A stretch of DNA of 64,000 bases from the NCBI GenBank assembly GCA_013176395.1, contig JABMLP010000016.1, positions 1-64,000 of the forward strand, written 5' to 3'. Position numbers and translations under genes: made by a program. The notes under the pieces were generated by a model that was given only the letters and a program-made list of their open reading frames with translations, did not search any database and was not told where the DNA came from. The DNA is from Venturia oleaginea (Eukaryota; Ascomycota; Dothideomycetes; Venturiales; Venturiaceae). Below are positions 10,993 through 21,269 of this stretch, one piece after another; within the stretch, counting starts at the first letter, position 1, and every line of letters begins with the position of its first letter.

Positions 10993-12659
10993 AATAAGGG
11001 TGGTACCGTGTATGGAATCTTGACTTGTGGCTGTCGTATCTGCAGTATTTGGAAAGAGGGAGTGGGCAGTGGGCTTGCTTTGGGATGACATTTAACGCAA
11101 GTTATTTTTGTCACGGCTAGTTGTAACTAATGAAAGGCGTGAACAGCAATCAAATATGGACTAAATGTGATAGCGAACTACAGGTAGCTATGTAAATGGG
11201 GCTGGGGGCAGGGCCTACTTATAGGTCTTGCTATGGCCCGTGTACTGTGGCGTCTTGTTAGGTGCCTGGACACTGTGGTTGTTCCAGTAGCCTAGCAAGC
11301 CGTCACATGGCTCGTGTACTGTGGCGCCTTGTTAGGTGCTTGAACACTGTAGTTGTTCCAGTAGCCTAGCAAGCCGTCACAATTTTTCTATTAGTTGGAG
11401 TAGTTATACGGTGCAATGATAGAAAGTCCTACAGCTTACGTTTATAGATATACTTTTAACGGTGGTCTTACTTTCCTTTCTCCCCCCTATCGAAAGAACC
11501 CAATACTATTTCTCTTTAAAATCGAAATCAAGTTATCATCCCCCTATCCCACAATTATTTCCCAAACCTAAATCTACTATCGCGTATTCTATAAAGAAAA
11601 CTTGGCCTTATATTATCCTCCTAGCTATTTAATTTACCTCCCTTTTTCTCCTCCCCCTCCCTCTCTTTATTCTTACCCTCCTCCTTAGCCCCCCTCCGCC
11701 TCTCCTCCCCCTATCTCTCTATCCAACTGTTACAGATCACCTCAAGACCGAAGAGCAGGGACAGCGGGACTTGCAGAGGATGGTTGGATAACAAGAAGTT
11801 GTTGTTGGGACTGATGTGGAGGGGAATCCTTTGGGCGCACAAGAGGGGACTGGTGCAACCAGGCCAGTCCTAAGAGAGAATAGTCCGTGCAGGAGTCAAG
11901 TGATATTCTCACAGTTCCCACAGCACTTGGCATTGCCCACAGTGTGGGAAGTGTGGGAAGAGCCAAGAGTTGTGGTAATGCACCTTGGCACCCAGAACCA
12001 GAAGGATATATATGGAGGACGTTGGACAGACTTTCCTTTCTCTCGGTGTGGTTATCTCATATTATGTTTCTCACATAGGAGCTTCTTCAACCTACTACAG
12101 TAACGACCTTTTACTTAGATACAATCAAGCACAAGTCATATGCACACGAAGCAAGCCCACCCCCAACCTTCATACTAACCGACAAGCGTTCAGGATTGAT
12201 CTGATGATCAAATCGGTTAGACGACAATTGAATTGAGAGATACATCGGACGGCTAGGATCTAGTGAGCCTCCAAAGAACCTGAGCAAGGGAAGGTACTTA
12301 AGGTAAGTACTTCCAGACTGATATTGCCCTTACCCCAAACCCGCGGACCAGAACAAGAGAACACAGGTGTCAAGAAGGTCTTGACATAATCAACTGTGTT
12401 GAGAAACGAGTTCCCCGTAACAATCCTCTCTACTCTAGCCTTCAACCTTATATTTCCCTTCTCAAACGTAACCTTTCCTTTCTAAGCGATCCGTTTTCTA
12501 TAAGGAGGGAGGAAGTACGGATTTAGATTACGGCGCGGACTTAGGTAAGTACGGTAGTGGTAGTTAATAGAGAGGGGATTAAGATTAAAGGTAAGGGAGT
12601 CAAGGGAATTTAGGGTAGGGAGGATATTTTTAGTAGCAATTAGTAAGAAGTTATTCTCA
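10993..12659. other. Long intergenic region, pyrimidine-rich in part
   Basis: No gene is recognised. The stretch contains a 74-bp tandem duplication (11233-11380), a pyrimidine-rich tract with CT-rich runs at about 11460-11720, and AT/G-rich decayed DNA near 12480-12660. The open frames around 11816-12236 show no protein-like features. Confidence 0.45.
11233..11380. repeat. 74-bp tandem duplication with only transition differences
   Basis: Two adjacent 74-bp copies lie at 11233-11306 and 11307-11380. The differences I see between them are all C/T or G/A transitions, as expected from cytosine deamination or RIP-like mutation after duplication. Confidence 0.85.
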
Positions 12660-14938
12660 CTTTCCCTTTAGTATTGAGCTTGATAGAGCCAAAGCGCATC
12701 CATTTTGCCCTTGTGAAATTGATGCTTTGTATACAAACTTTGTAGTGTAGGCGTGCAGGGCGGGTATAAGTTTTTAATCGTCCAACCACGAATGATTTTC
12801 GGGAAATCTGCCCAGTTTTGAGACACATCTTCTCCTATGTCCAGTTTCTTGAGGTCCAGTGGATTGTAATCTCGATAATAGCGAATCGAAGTCAGTATCT
12901 CGTCCAGCACAGCCACATCACCGATGTGCTGTAGTTGTTATTATGTGACGCGGTTTCGCTCCTTGAATTCAGCTTTGGATAGATGATGCTGGAGCGCCTG
13001 GGAGTTGACTCTTGAATCAACTTGGAAGTTCATGCCGTACATACTATCGATAGACCTGAACTCGTCGTAGCCTATCGTAGAAAGGCTCCAGAATAGCTGA
13101 TCTTCGAGGAACCAATCGCTGCGTACGACCGTGGGTTGCCGACGTCCGCCCATCTTTGATTCCACCAACTCAAAATTTCGCTCGAAACCTCGCTGGAATG
13201 GAAGACTGTAATCGAGAAGGCCATTTAGGATATTTAGAAGCTCGGCACACACATCTCAAGCCGTCGTCACCTAAGCTTTGGCTTTGTCGATGTTCTGCGA
13301 GGTGGGCTCAATTCTGCCATCACGAGGGTCAGTCAATCCGATTCGATTTGCAATTCCTCATCTCATCATCAATGACGATAAATTTCCGGAAGTGTTGGAT
13401 TCAATATTACCGGAAACTTATCGACATCGATGAGATGTTGAGCGTCAGGTCTTAAAAGAGGGTTTTGTCGAAGTCATTGTATAAACATACCTGCTGGCTT
13501 CCACAAGGTCGACGAGAAGTTGGCATTCTTTCAATGTCTGGCGAAACCACATCTCGCGACGGATAGGGCAGATGATCAACTCGTTGAAATACCATGGCCA
13601 TTTGTCTTGATAGTCAACGAGCTCGAAAAAACTGGTCGCATCTAGTTCCTGAACGAGAGATTGTACATAACAGGGGTCGGTTCGAATCAGGAACAGTTCG
13701 TCCGATGCGGCACAGTAGCGATCTGTAACGACTTAAAGAGTTCTCGTTGGGTCAAAGGTTGGTGGGGCCAAGAACTGCTGATTTAGGTAAGGAGACGAGG
13801 TGACCGCGGAGGAAGCACCGAAGCCGAAGAAGCTGTTCTTGATAAGCTGCTTCCCCTTTGGCTGGACCTGGTACAGTCAGTATCGAAGACAAAGTCAGCA
13901 TTTGGTTGAACTTACAGTGGGTAGGATCGTGATTGTGCTTTGATCTCCAATTAAGACATCTACCGCCTTGCGAAGAAATTGCATCATGCGCTTCTGCGCC
14001 GTTAGAATCTGCAAGACCTTGCCGTATCCGACGATCTCCCATCTATGCGCCTTTTCCTTCTCCCATGGCACCATCTTGCTGTATTCGGGGCCTCGCATGA
14101 CGACACACTGTTGATTGAACTCAGGAAGTAGGACACCGTAGTGCTCCGCCATGATGAGATTCCACTTATCGAACATGACCCATTCTTCAAGTTCAAAGGC
14201 GGTTCGAACATGAAAAAGGCCAAGAAGACGCAATGGGTCTCATCGAGGTAGGGAGTAAGCCAGGTGTCTGCATAATTCTCGAATACAGTCAACTTGGCTA
14301 TTTTCATGAAGCTACCGACAACGTATTCGCTGAGCCATCGGTGAGCTTCATCGTTCGTATCCGCGTTCACTCGCGGCATATTTTCCATACTAATTTGGAT
14401 GGAATCTTTGACCTTTCTATCTTCGTCGGTAGTTCGCAATTGGTTGATCAAATGCACGGCAGCGCACCGATTAGGATAGAGATTGCCGACCTCACGAAGT
14501 ACAAGAAGTTACTTTTCCTTGCTCTTTTTCTTCCAACGAGATGCAATGAGGTCTGCATGGGAGGCTAGGGCTTGCCGAGTCTGCAGGAGGTCGGTCTGAA
14601 TGCTTTTCACAAGGCCAGATATGACCCTGCAGGCAGTGGTGTTGGTGACGGATTGATAGGCCGGGAAGAACTGGTCAAAGCATATCATGCACGATTGCGG
14701 GCATGCGCACGGCTTCGCGGGGGCAGCTGTGAGAGGAGTTCCCATCAGGACACCGCCTTCCCATACGGTATCCTTTTCTGGTTTGACGGATAGTTAGTGA
14801 GCGGCCTCGAGGCAATGGTCCAGTGAAAGGGTGAGAGAGATCCTTCATTCTGACGATTGTAGCCAGCATGGCATGGTACTTGAAGTCCTTGTCGGTCATC
14901 TTAGGCAACTTCGATCCTTTCGGCTTGGGTTCCATCAT
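12660..14938 (-). pseudogene. Decayed conserved fungal protein of unknown function
   Basis: Minus-strand segments match in character a widespread fungal protein family whose function I do not know. The pieces run in order from 14938: an N-terminal part with KMTDKDFKYH, a Cys-rich PQSC..CF segment, a helix with SIQTDLLQTRQAL, a block with GLFHVRTAFELEEW, a segment with WPWYFNELIICPIRREMWFR (about 13600), and C-terminal blocks to about 12668. The frame is broken by TAA at 14509-14511, TAA at 13733-13735, and two consecutive TAA at 12938-12943. Protein-like sequence continues in frame on both sides of each stop, and a frameshift lies near 14235. All four TAA codons could derive from CAA. A probable intron around 13300-13492 contains a 66-bp foldback. 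The gene looks dead; a multi-exon live version would need several non-obvious introns. Confidence 0.6.
13367..13432. repeat. 66-bp foldback inside a probable intron (introner-like element copy)
   Basis: The left arm (13367-13389, CATCAATGACGATAAATTTC then CGG) and right arm (13410-13432) are inverted copies with a few mismatches, separated by a 20-base loop. The element lies between two coding blocks of the decayed gene, downstream of a GTATGT donor near 13492. It shares the ATAAATTTC core and layout with foldbacks at 15131, 24055 and 24868. Confidence 0.65.
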
Positions 14939-15130
14939 ATCGCCATATTCGTCCCGAGGACCTAGGTTGCATATATTTGCAAGGGCGCGATAGACGTATT
15001 TAGGAAGGAAGTAGAAGAGGGCTATAAGGTAGATGACGAGACTCAGATAGGATAGTAGATATTTATATTTATCGATAATAAAACGAGTCGAGGCGCGCTC
15101 TCGCGTAACACGCGTCAAACCCGTGATCTG

Positions 15131-15183
15131 TATTGATAAATTTCTGGCAAGCTTTCGTTTCGGAAATGCCAGAAAATTATCAA
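15131..15183. repeat. 53-bp foldback related to the intronic elements
   Basis: The arms TATTGATAAATTTCTGGC (15131-15148) and GCCAGAAAATTATCAA (15168-15183) are near-perfect inverted copies around a 19-base loop. The core is the same as in the two transhydrogenase introns. This copy lies upstream of the decayed gene and I cannot assign it to an intron. Confidence 0.7.
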
Positions 15184-16573
15184 CATGAAAGTCCCGTTAG
15201 GTACTTATCATTAAGGAGAGCTATTTCACCGTTCAATATACCTAGTCAAAAACCTAATAATTCTTCGGTGCCTAGAGACCGTTATTCACACTAGGACAGG
15301 AGAGTATAACGAGTTCGTGTGATTTGGAACGACTGTAATTAGTCTAGCCATATGCCTACGCTGTCGCAAAATCTGAAGTCTTAAAACTAAGATATAGATC
15401 ACTCCTGCGGGCACTATATTCTAACCTTTATGCCATCTTGCACCCAGCGAACATAGTCACCCTCAGTATGTCTGCCAACATTCATTCCCTCTTGTACCGT
15501 GCCGTCAGCTCCTCTCGACGAACATGGAGGAAGGTCCAGATATAGCCTCCCCCTCTCCAACATTGTGTATGCATATCTCGACGCCATTCGGATCGCGCTG
15601 TTAAAGGGTGATAGTGTCGACGATTGAGGAACGTCTAGGCTGGAGAATCTTTAGAGAAAAAATGAATGGCAGGACGGGTCAGAGCCACGACGAAGGGCAC
15701 ACCTGGCGTGTTCTTGATGATCTTGTAGGTATCCTCTCGTTCGAGACGACACAACCTTTTCCCTTTCCACGCTATTGGGCATGTGTGATACGACCGCTTT
15801 GGCCTCCACACACGGAGATTCAGCGTCGGATCTCGTTTGTGGAATTTCTTCGTAGAGCTGGCATGATCCGGTACACGTGGTGAGATGGGATTTAGAAAGA
15901 TGCTAAAGTGGCATGCGGAGGCGCCTGCTAAAGACAATATGGACTTTCATCCGTGAGGTGGAAGTCTGCTGGGGTGATCAGCCAAGTGTCCTGCGATGCA
16001 ATATGAGCATGCTTCGAGATGTGCTTGTCCTGGCTTGGCGCGTAATGGAGAGGTTTCTGGTGGTGAGTGTTTCTGGATGCTGGTTGTGAGTGTCTCTGGA
16101 TGCTGGTTGTGAGTCGGACTTCCTTGCTGCAGGAGTGATGTGGGTGACATAAGCAGAAACGGACCTTCTTCAGCGCTCTCTACGAAACAAGACCAGCAAT
16201 GCTTGCAATTCCATCCCTCTCGGGCCTCTGTATCGCATTGGCAGCTGGCACCCACGCCACCCACTCTCCAGCAAACGCGCTAGACAAGACGAGCCTCAGA
16301 CATAATAGGAAACAGAGCTGCTCCTGCAGGTGTTGGCGACGCTGATTGGCCTGCCGATATTGCCTGTCCGATCGCACCTTGGTCGCGCGCCTTCTTTCAA
16401 CCTTCGTTACCTTCCATTCGCGGGCATGAGACGCCGAGATGGAGCATGAAGCTGCTGAGATGAGGGCAACTTATCTTTTAGTTCTTACCAACCATTTGGC
16501 AGGAAAATGGCCAATGTACGGGGTCGACGGCCATACATAGCATACCACCTTCCCAAGTCCAAGTCCCAGGTCG

Positions 16574-16665
16574 ACTATAAAGCCTCGATACGCTCCTATA
16601 TGAAGCCTCGATACGCTCCTATATGAAGCCTTGATACGCTCTATATGAAGCCTTGAACCGCTCTG
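16574..16665 (+). promoter_or_regulatory. TATA-like box and 21-23-bp tandem repeats in the protease promoter
   Basis: About four tandem copies of CTATATGAAGCCTCGATACG(CTC) stand 180-270 bp upstream of the sedolisin start codon. The first copy reads CTATAAAGCC, a TATA-like box. The later copies differ by C/T changes and small deletions. A role in transcription is inferred from position only. Confidence 0.5.
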
Positions 16666-16844
16666 TTTACCCTTCATTGCTATCCTTGTTCTTGCGCGCA
16701 TTTTTCCGCCTCAATCAACAACGGGATTAACGTTTGTGCTAGAAGAGAGAGATCGAACCTCTGGCCAGCTTCATTCCTTCCCACTCCGTCCTTTATTCCT
16801 TTCAAGCCCGTCCTCCTTCCTCATCCTCCCTCAATTCCTCCATC

Positions 16845-18773
16845 ATGAGGTCATTTCTACTCGGATTTGCCTTGTTTGGCAGCAGCGCCCTCAGTCTCGC
16901 CCTCGAAAAGCGCTTCCCGGCCTCGACATACTCAATCAAGGAGTCGCACTCGGTCCCAAGGTCATGGAAAAGAGTTGCACCTGCCCCAGCTGATCATACC
17001 ATCAACTTGAGCATCGGTCTTACCCAAGGTCGATTCGATGAGCTCGAAAAGAGCCTTTACGAAGGTGGGTCGAGGATTCAACACACCGAAGACACTTCTT
17101 ACTGACATACAACAGTCTCCGATCCAGATCATCCTCGATATGGACAACATCTTTCATCCGAGGAGGTCAAGGCCTTGGTGAAGCCAAAGGAAGAAACCTC
17201 AAAACTCGTTCACGCTTGGCTCGCCGACAATGGCATCTCCAGCGACCGTCTTTCTTACAGCCCGAGCGGAGACTGGATCAAATGTCACATGACTGTCGGT
17301 GACGCCAACAAGCTTTTAAGCACTTCGTATTCCACTTACCAGCGCGAGACTGATGGCGCCGTGGTCGTTCGCACCCCCGAATTTTCCGTGCCACGGGAAT
17401 TGCACCAACACATCGCGACAATCCAGCCAACCAACTCTTTCATGACCGCCAATCCAAGGAAGTCAACTTTGATGCCCTCAACTTTAAATGCCGCCGAGAT
17501 AGCCGTGGCCAAACAGCAATTCCAGGTTGATCCAGTGAAGCCTGCGAGCAACGCTCCTGGGGCTGCTTCTGGGCTTGCTTCTGTAGCTGAGGCCTGCGCT
17601 GGCGCTTTTATGGTTGCAAAATGCTTGCGCACTCTCTATGGTACCATCAATTACGTTCCAAAATCGACCAACAAGACCTCTATGGGAATAGCCAATTACC
17701 TTGGCGAGCTCAACCTTCGTTCTGATGCCAAGATCTACCTTGAGAAATACCGGCCTGAAGCCGTGGCTGGTGCCGCCGAATTCAAGCAAATCTCCATCGA
17801 CGGAGGAACCGTTGATCAAACGCTGAATTCTACGCATATTTCAGGCTCGACCGGTATTGAGGGAGCTCTTGATGTGCAGACTATGCTTGGAATCGCCTGG
17901 CCAATACCTCTCATCACGTACAGCACTGGTGGACCTCAACCTGGATTCAAACCCGACCAAGCGACCCCAACCAACAGCAACGAGCCATATCTCGCATGGG
18001 TTCAACACATGCTTGCTTCTGATTCGATTCCAAGTGTTATCAGTACCTCCTACGGTGATGACGAGCAAACCGTTTCTCCCCAGTACGCCAAGTCTGTTTG
18101 TGACGCTTTTGCTCAGCTCGGCGCCAAAGGTATCTCCCTCCTCTTTTCCAGCGGGGATAATGGTGTCGGTAATGATGGCGCCTGCTTCTCCAACAATGGC
18201 ACCAATGCAAAGACTTTCCTACCTTCATTCCCAGCATCGTGTCCCTACGTCACGACAATTGGTGGGACGTACAAGACTGCACCTGAAATTGCGGCCAAGG
18301 ATGGCGGTTTCACTTCTGGAGGTGGTTTCTCGGATTACTTTGCTCGACCTGCTTATCAAGAGGCTGCTGTTACTGAGTACCTGACCGCCAACCAGAAATT
18401 CCCCCAGTATGCTGGTCTTTTCAACCTCAGTGGACGCGCGTATCCAGATATCTCCGCTCAGTCTGTGGCTTTTGCCACCGTTTGGAATGGCGATGTTACC
18501 GCTGTTGATGGAACTAGTGCCTCCAGTCCTGCCGCTGCTGCCGTGCTTGTTCTTGTCAACGATGCGTTACTTGCTGCCGGCAAACCCGTGCTGGGCTTCT
18601 TGAACCCATGGTTGTACAAGGGGGGAAGTGCTGCTTTCACGGATGTTACAAGTGGGAGCACTGCTGGTTGCCAGACTACTGGATTCCCAGCGGGTAAGGG
18701 ATGGGATGCTGTTACTGGGTTCGGCACACCGTTTTTCCCCAAGATTTTGACCCAGTTGGGTTTGAGTGCTTAA
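16845..18773 (+). CDS. Secreted tripeptidyl-peptidase, sedolisin family (S53)
   Basis: Two exons, 16845-17064 and 17116-18773, join in frame to 625 residues, the usual size of fungal preprosedolisins. The intron of 51 bp is GT-AG. Residues 1-20 form a signal peptide. A pro-kumamolisin-type propeptide follows (about 45-190). The catalytic Glu322 and Asp326 lie in the IEGALDVQ segment, the oxyanion Asp421 in SSGDNG, and the nucleophile Ser541 in GTSASSP, so the Ser-Glu-Asp set is complete. The calcium-site region near the C-terminus (FTDVTSG...GWDAVTGFGTP) is also present. The family cuts tripeptides from protein N-termini at acid pH outside the cell, after self-removal of the propeptide. This supports extracellular protein digestion by a saprotroph or plant-associated fungus. 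Repeats and a TATA-like box lie upstream. Confidence 0.94.
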
Positions 18774-18931
18774 GGGCGAGGAAACGAAATCTTTTATCTA
18801 TAACCTTTATTTTAGAACTTTTTTGGGGACGCATGTCATATCGAAGTAATTTACTAATGTGCATCATTGCTGTGAATACTTTACTAACAAGCGGTGCCAC
18901 GCTCTGAACAATGCCGTTACTAAATCTCCTG

Positions 18932-20597
18932 TTACACCTTGACAGTTACAGGCCGCTTATTTTCGTCATAATCAACAGCCTTGCCGTCAATGAGCTCGAT
19001 GTTGCGAGGGTCAGGCTCACCGAATTTGATCGCAATTTCTTCCAGTGGAATTCCCTTTGTCTCCACCCACGAAAACCACACGACAACGAAGAAGACAATA
19101 TCGATGACGGCATTGACCATGAAAAACTTCCATCCCAGAGATGCCATCGCGTATGGCATGGCAAAGGAGTATGACAATCTGATAATCTGGTTAGTTCGGT
19201 GGTTGAAAGGTAGGATTATGAACTGACCCGCCAACACAGTCGAAGAGGCGGAAAACACTTATACCGGCTGTTCGTATGGAGTAGTGCATGATCTCTGGGG
19301 CGTATACGGTCGTCAATGGTGTGACTGAGATTGAGTATAGTCCTTGGAATATGAAGATGAAGGCGATGGTGCCGTAGATACCGCTGCTGTTCGTGCTGGT
19401 GCCATAGACTGTGGTATGATTAGTTTGCATTTATCTGGTAGGACGAAATTCGACATACCCTTTGTCATTGCCCCGACCGCGAACAGACAGATCGCCATGC
19501 CGAGGACGCTCCAGAGCATTTGTGGGCGCCGTCCGATGATATCGAGTAGGTAGCTTCCGGCTACAGCGACTACGAAGCACCAGCAGTTTAGGATGACGTT
19601 GATCTGGAGCTGGGTTGTCGAGTTTGTGATTCCAGCCAGGTTTAACATGTCTCCCAGATAAAACGAGGCAACGAAATTACCCAATGTCTCCAACATAAGC
19701 CCGAATGAGATGCAAATGAAAAGCCGCTGCAAGTTCGGCTTTCCGGTCGTGATTTCCTTCCATGGGTTACTCGGGTACGTCTCCTTCTCATACATAATCG
19801 CAGATCTAATCTCCGTATAAATCGCCTTCGTCTCCGAACTCTCCACATCCGTCTGACAATAAACAATCGCCAACGTCTCCCTCGCCTCTTCATCCTTCCC
19901 ATTCGCAATAAGCCATCTCGGACTCTCGGGCACGAATGGTAAGAAACAGAGGGAAAGGATACTAGGCACACACTGCAAAATGGCAGGTAACCGCCACGCC
20001 CACGTCGACCCAATCCCCACAGCCCCCAAATTCACACCCGCCGAAACCAAAGAACCGACATAGTAACAACTGAAAAATAACCCTAGGATAAACCCCCTCC
20101 GATCCGGTTTCACAATCTCGCTGACGAGTGTCGGGGCGCCGCCGGAGGATATCTGCGAGCCGAATCCGGTGATTATACGGCCGATGATGAACATGGCTGG
20201 GTTTTGGGCCGCGGTTGTGATGATGGCGGCGATGATGCAGAAGATGGCTGAGACGGTGATTGTGGCTTTTCGACCGTGGGTGTCGGGGATGTATTGGATG
20301 AAGGGGGTTGCGAGGATGTGGCCTATCCAGGAGCCGGCGGTGAGGAGGGCTTGGGTTTGGGAGGTAAGGTGGAAGTAACTTCTGTATTGGGGGAGGATGT
20401 TTAGGCCGCTCATCATGCTGCTATCGTAGCCTAGGGTCTGTGGTTTTTTATTTATTGTTTAGTTGGAGGGAATGGAGTGAGGGGAGACTGGTACTAACGC
20501 AGGAGTTTACGACGGTGGTTATTAGGAGCATTATCATTAGAGTTGTTTTGTTTGTTGGGACATATTTTGAGACGTGTTTTCGTGAGAGGGTTGCCAT
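18932..20597 (-). CDS. MFS sugar-type transporter
   Basis: Four exons on the minus strand (20597-20499, 20437-19459, 19408-19228, 19178-18932) join to 501 residues. The introns are 49-61 bp and GT-AG. The product has about 12 hydrophobic segments and the signatures of the sugar-porter group of the major facilitator superfamily: the loop 2-3 motif DTHGRKA, a GR motif in TM4, PESPRWLI after TM6, and a WVETKG segment after the last TM (the family's PETKG). Fungal members with this layout import hexoses, disaccharides or related compounds by proton symport; the substrate cannot be told from sequence. The gene is divergent from the DUF1479 gene at 21270 with a shared 672-bp upstream region. The two could be co-regulated, but they do not form a known pathway. 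Confidence 0.92.
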
Positions 20598-21269
20598 CTT
20601 GGTGGCTGGGTGAGGATTGGGGTGATTGGAGATGACAGGATAATAGACAGACCTTTCATACTCTCATATGATTTTACTCTTTATGGGCAGTCAGAATCGC
20701 GGCATTGAGAGGTTGGGCGGGGATGATATCCGCATGATAAGAACTACGAAGTTCATCCTTATCATGACAGCCTTCTCAGCCTTGCCCCTGCGTCCGCTCC
20801 CCATGCTTCCCGCTCCACTATCCCTTCAGCAAGAATATAAAAATTCCCCATCGCCAGTTAGCAACACAGACAACAACAATCAGCACCGAAAAATAGACCA
20901 GCACCCCATCTTCGATTTTCCCATGTGCTTATCACGGCCATGATATTCTTGTACGGGATCACAAACTCCTCAAGTTATGTTGAGGTTCACTCACCACGGG
21001 AAGACCCAAACCTCCTTCCCTTCCCCACTCTCCCCATGCTCCCATGGAGAATCCCAGCAGCGATTACAGACACCCGACGGTCTTTGTCCCGAGTTATCCG
21101 ATAAAGCCCACCCACCTTCTTGAGTTCCTTTATCGGAGACGGACGACTACATTACATCAACCCCAACAATGCAATCTCCAACCCATTCATCCCCCCATCC
21201 ACCAACCGCTCAAATTCCCCCCGAATTATCAACACAGCCCATCTACCATAGATTTTCTTTAAAAAAAAA
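20598..21269. promoter_or_regulatory. Shared divergent promoter region with GATA-site palindrome
   Basis: This spacer separates the starts of the MFS transporter and the DUF1479 gene. It contains an inverted pair CATGATAAG (20733-20741) and CTTATCATG (20758-20766), perfect 9-bp arms, each with a GATAAG core, the binding sequence of fungal GATA factors such as AreA. A third GATA core lies just beside it (GATGATATCC, about 20722-20731). Control by nitrogen or other GATA regulators is inference. An A-rich run stands right before the ATG at 21270. Confidence 0.5.

Larger units (their letters stand above)
14939..16844. other. Intergenic region upstream of the sedolisin gene
   Basis: No gene is recognised. 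It contains a foldback at 15131-15183, a roughly 21-bp direct repeat TCTGGATGCTGGTTGTGAGT at about 16070-16112, and the repeat-bearing promoter of the protease gene at 16574-16665. The AT-rich part at 14990-15110 has a hydrophobic minus-strand open frame joined to the decayed gene, without other support. Confidence 0.45.

Noticed and set aside
10618..11091. Pro/Lys-rich minus-strand frame of 157 codons
   Set aside because: It is antisense to exons 3 and 4 of the SDR gene and has low-complexity composition caused by that gene's G-rich strand.
13660..13700. GGTTCGAATC looking like a tRNA T-loop
   Set aside because: No cloverleaf or A/B box can be built around it, and on the minus strand it lies in a coding block of the decayed gene.
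15608..15883. 91-codon plus-strand frame and the overlapping minus-strand frame
   Set aside because: There is no conserved motif, codon use is unremarkable and neither has supporting splice structure or neighbours.
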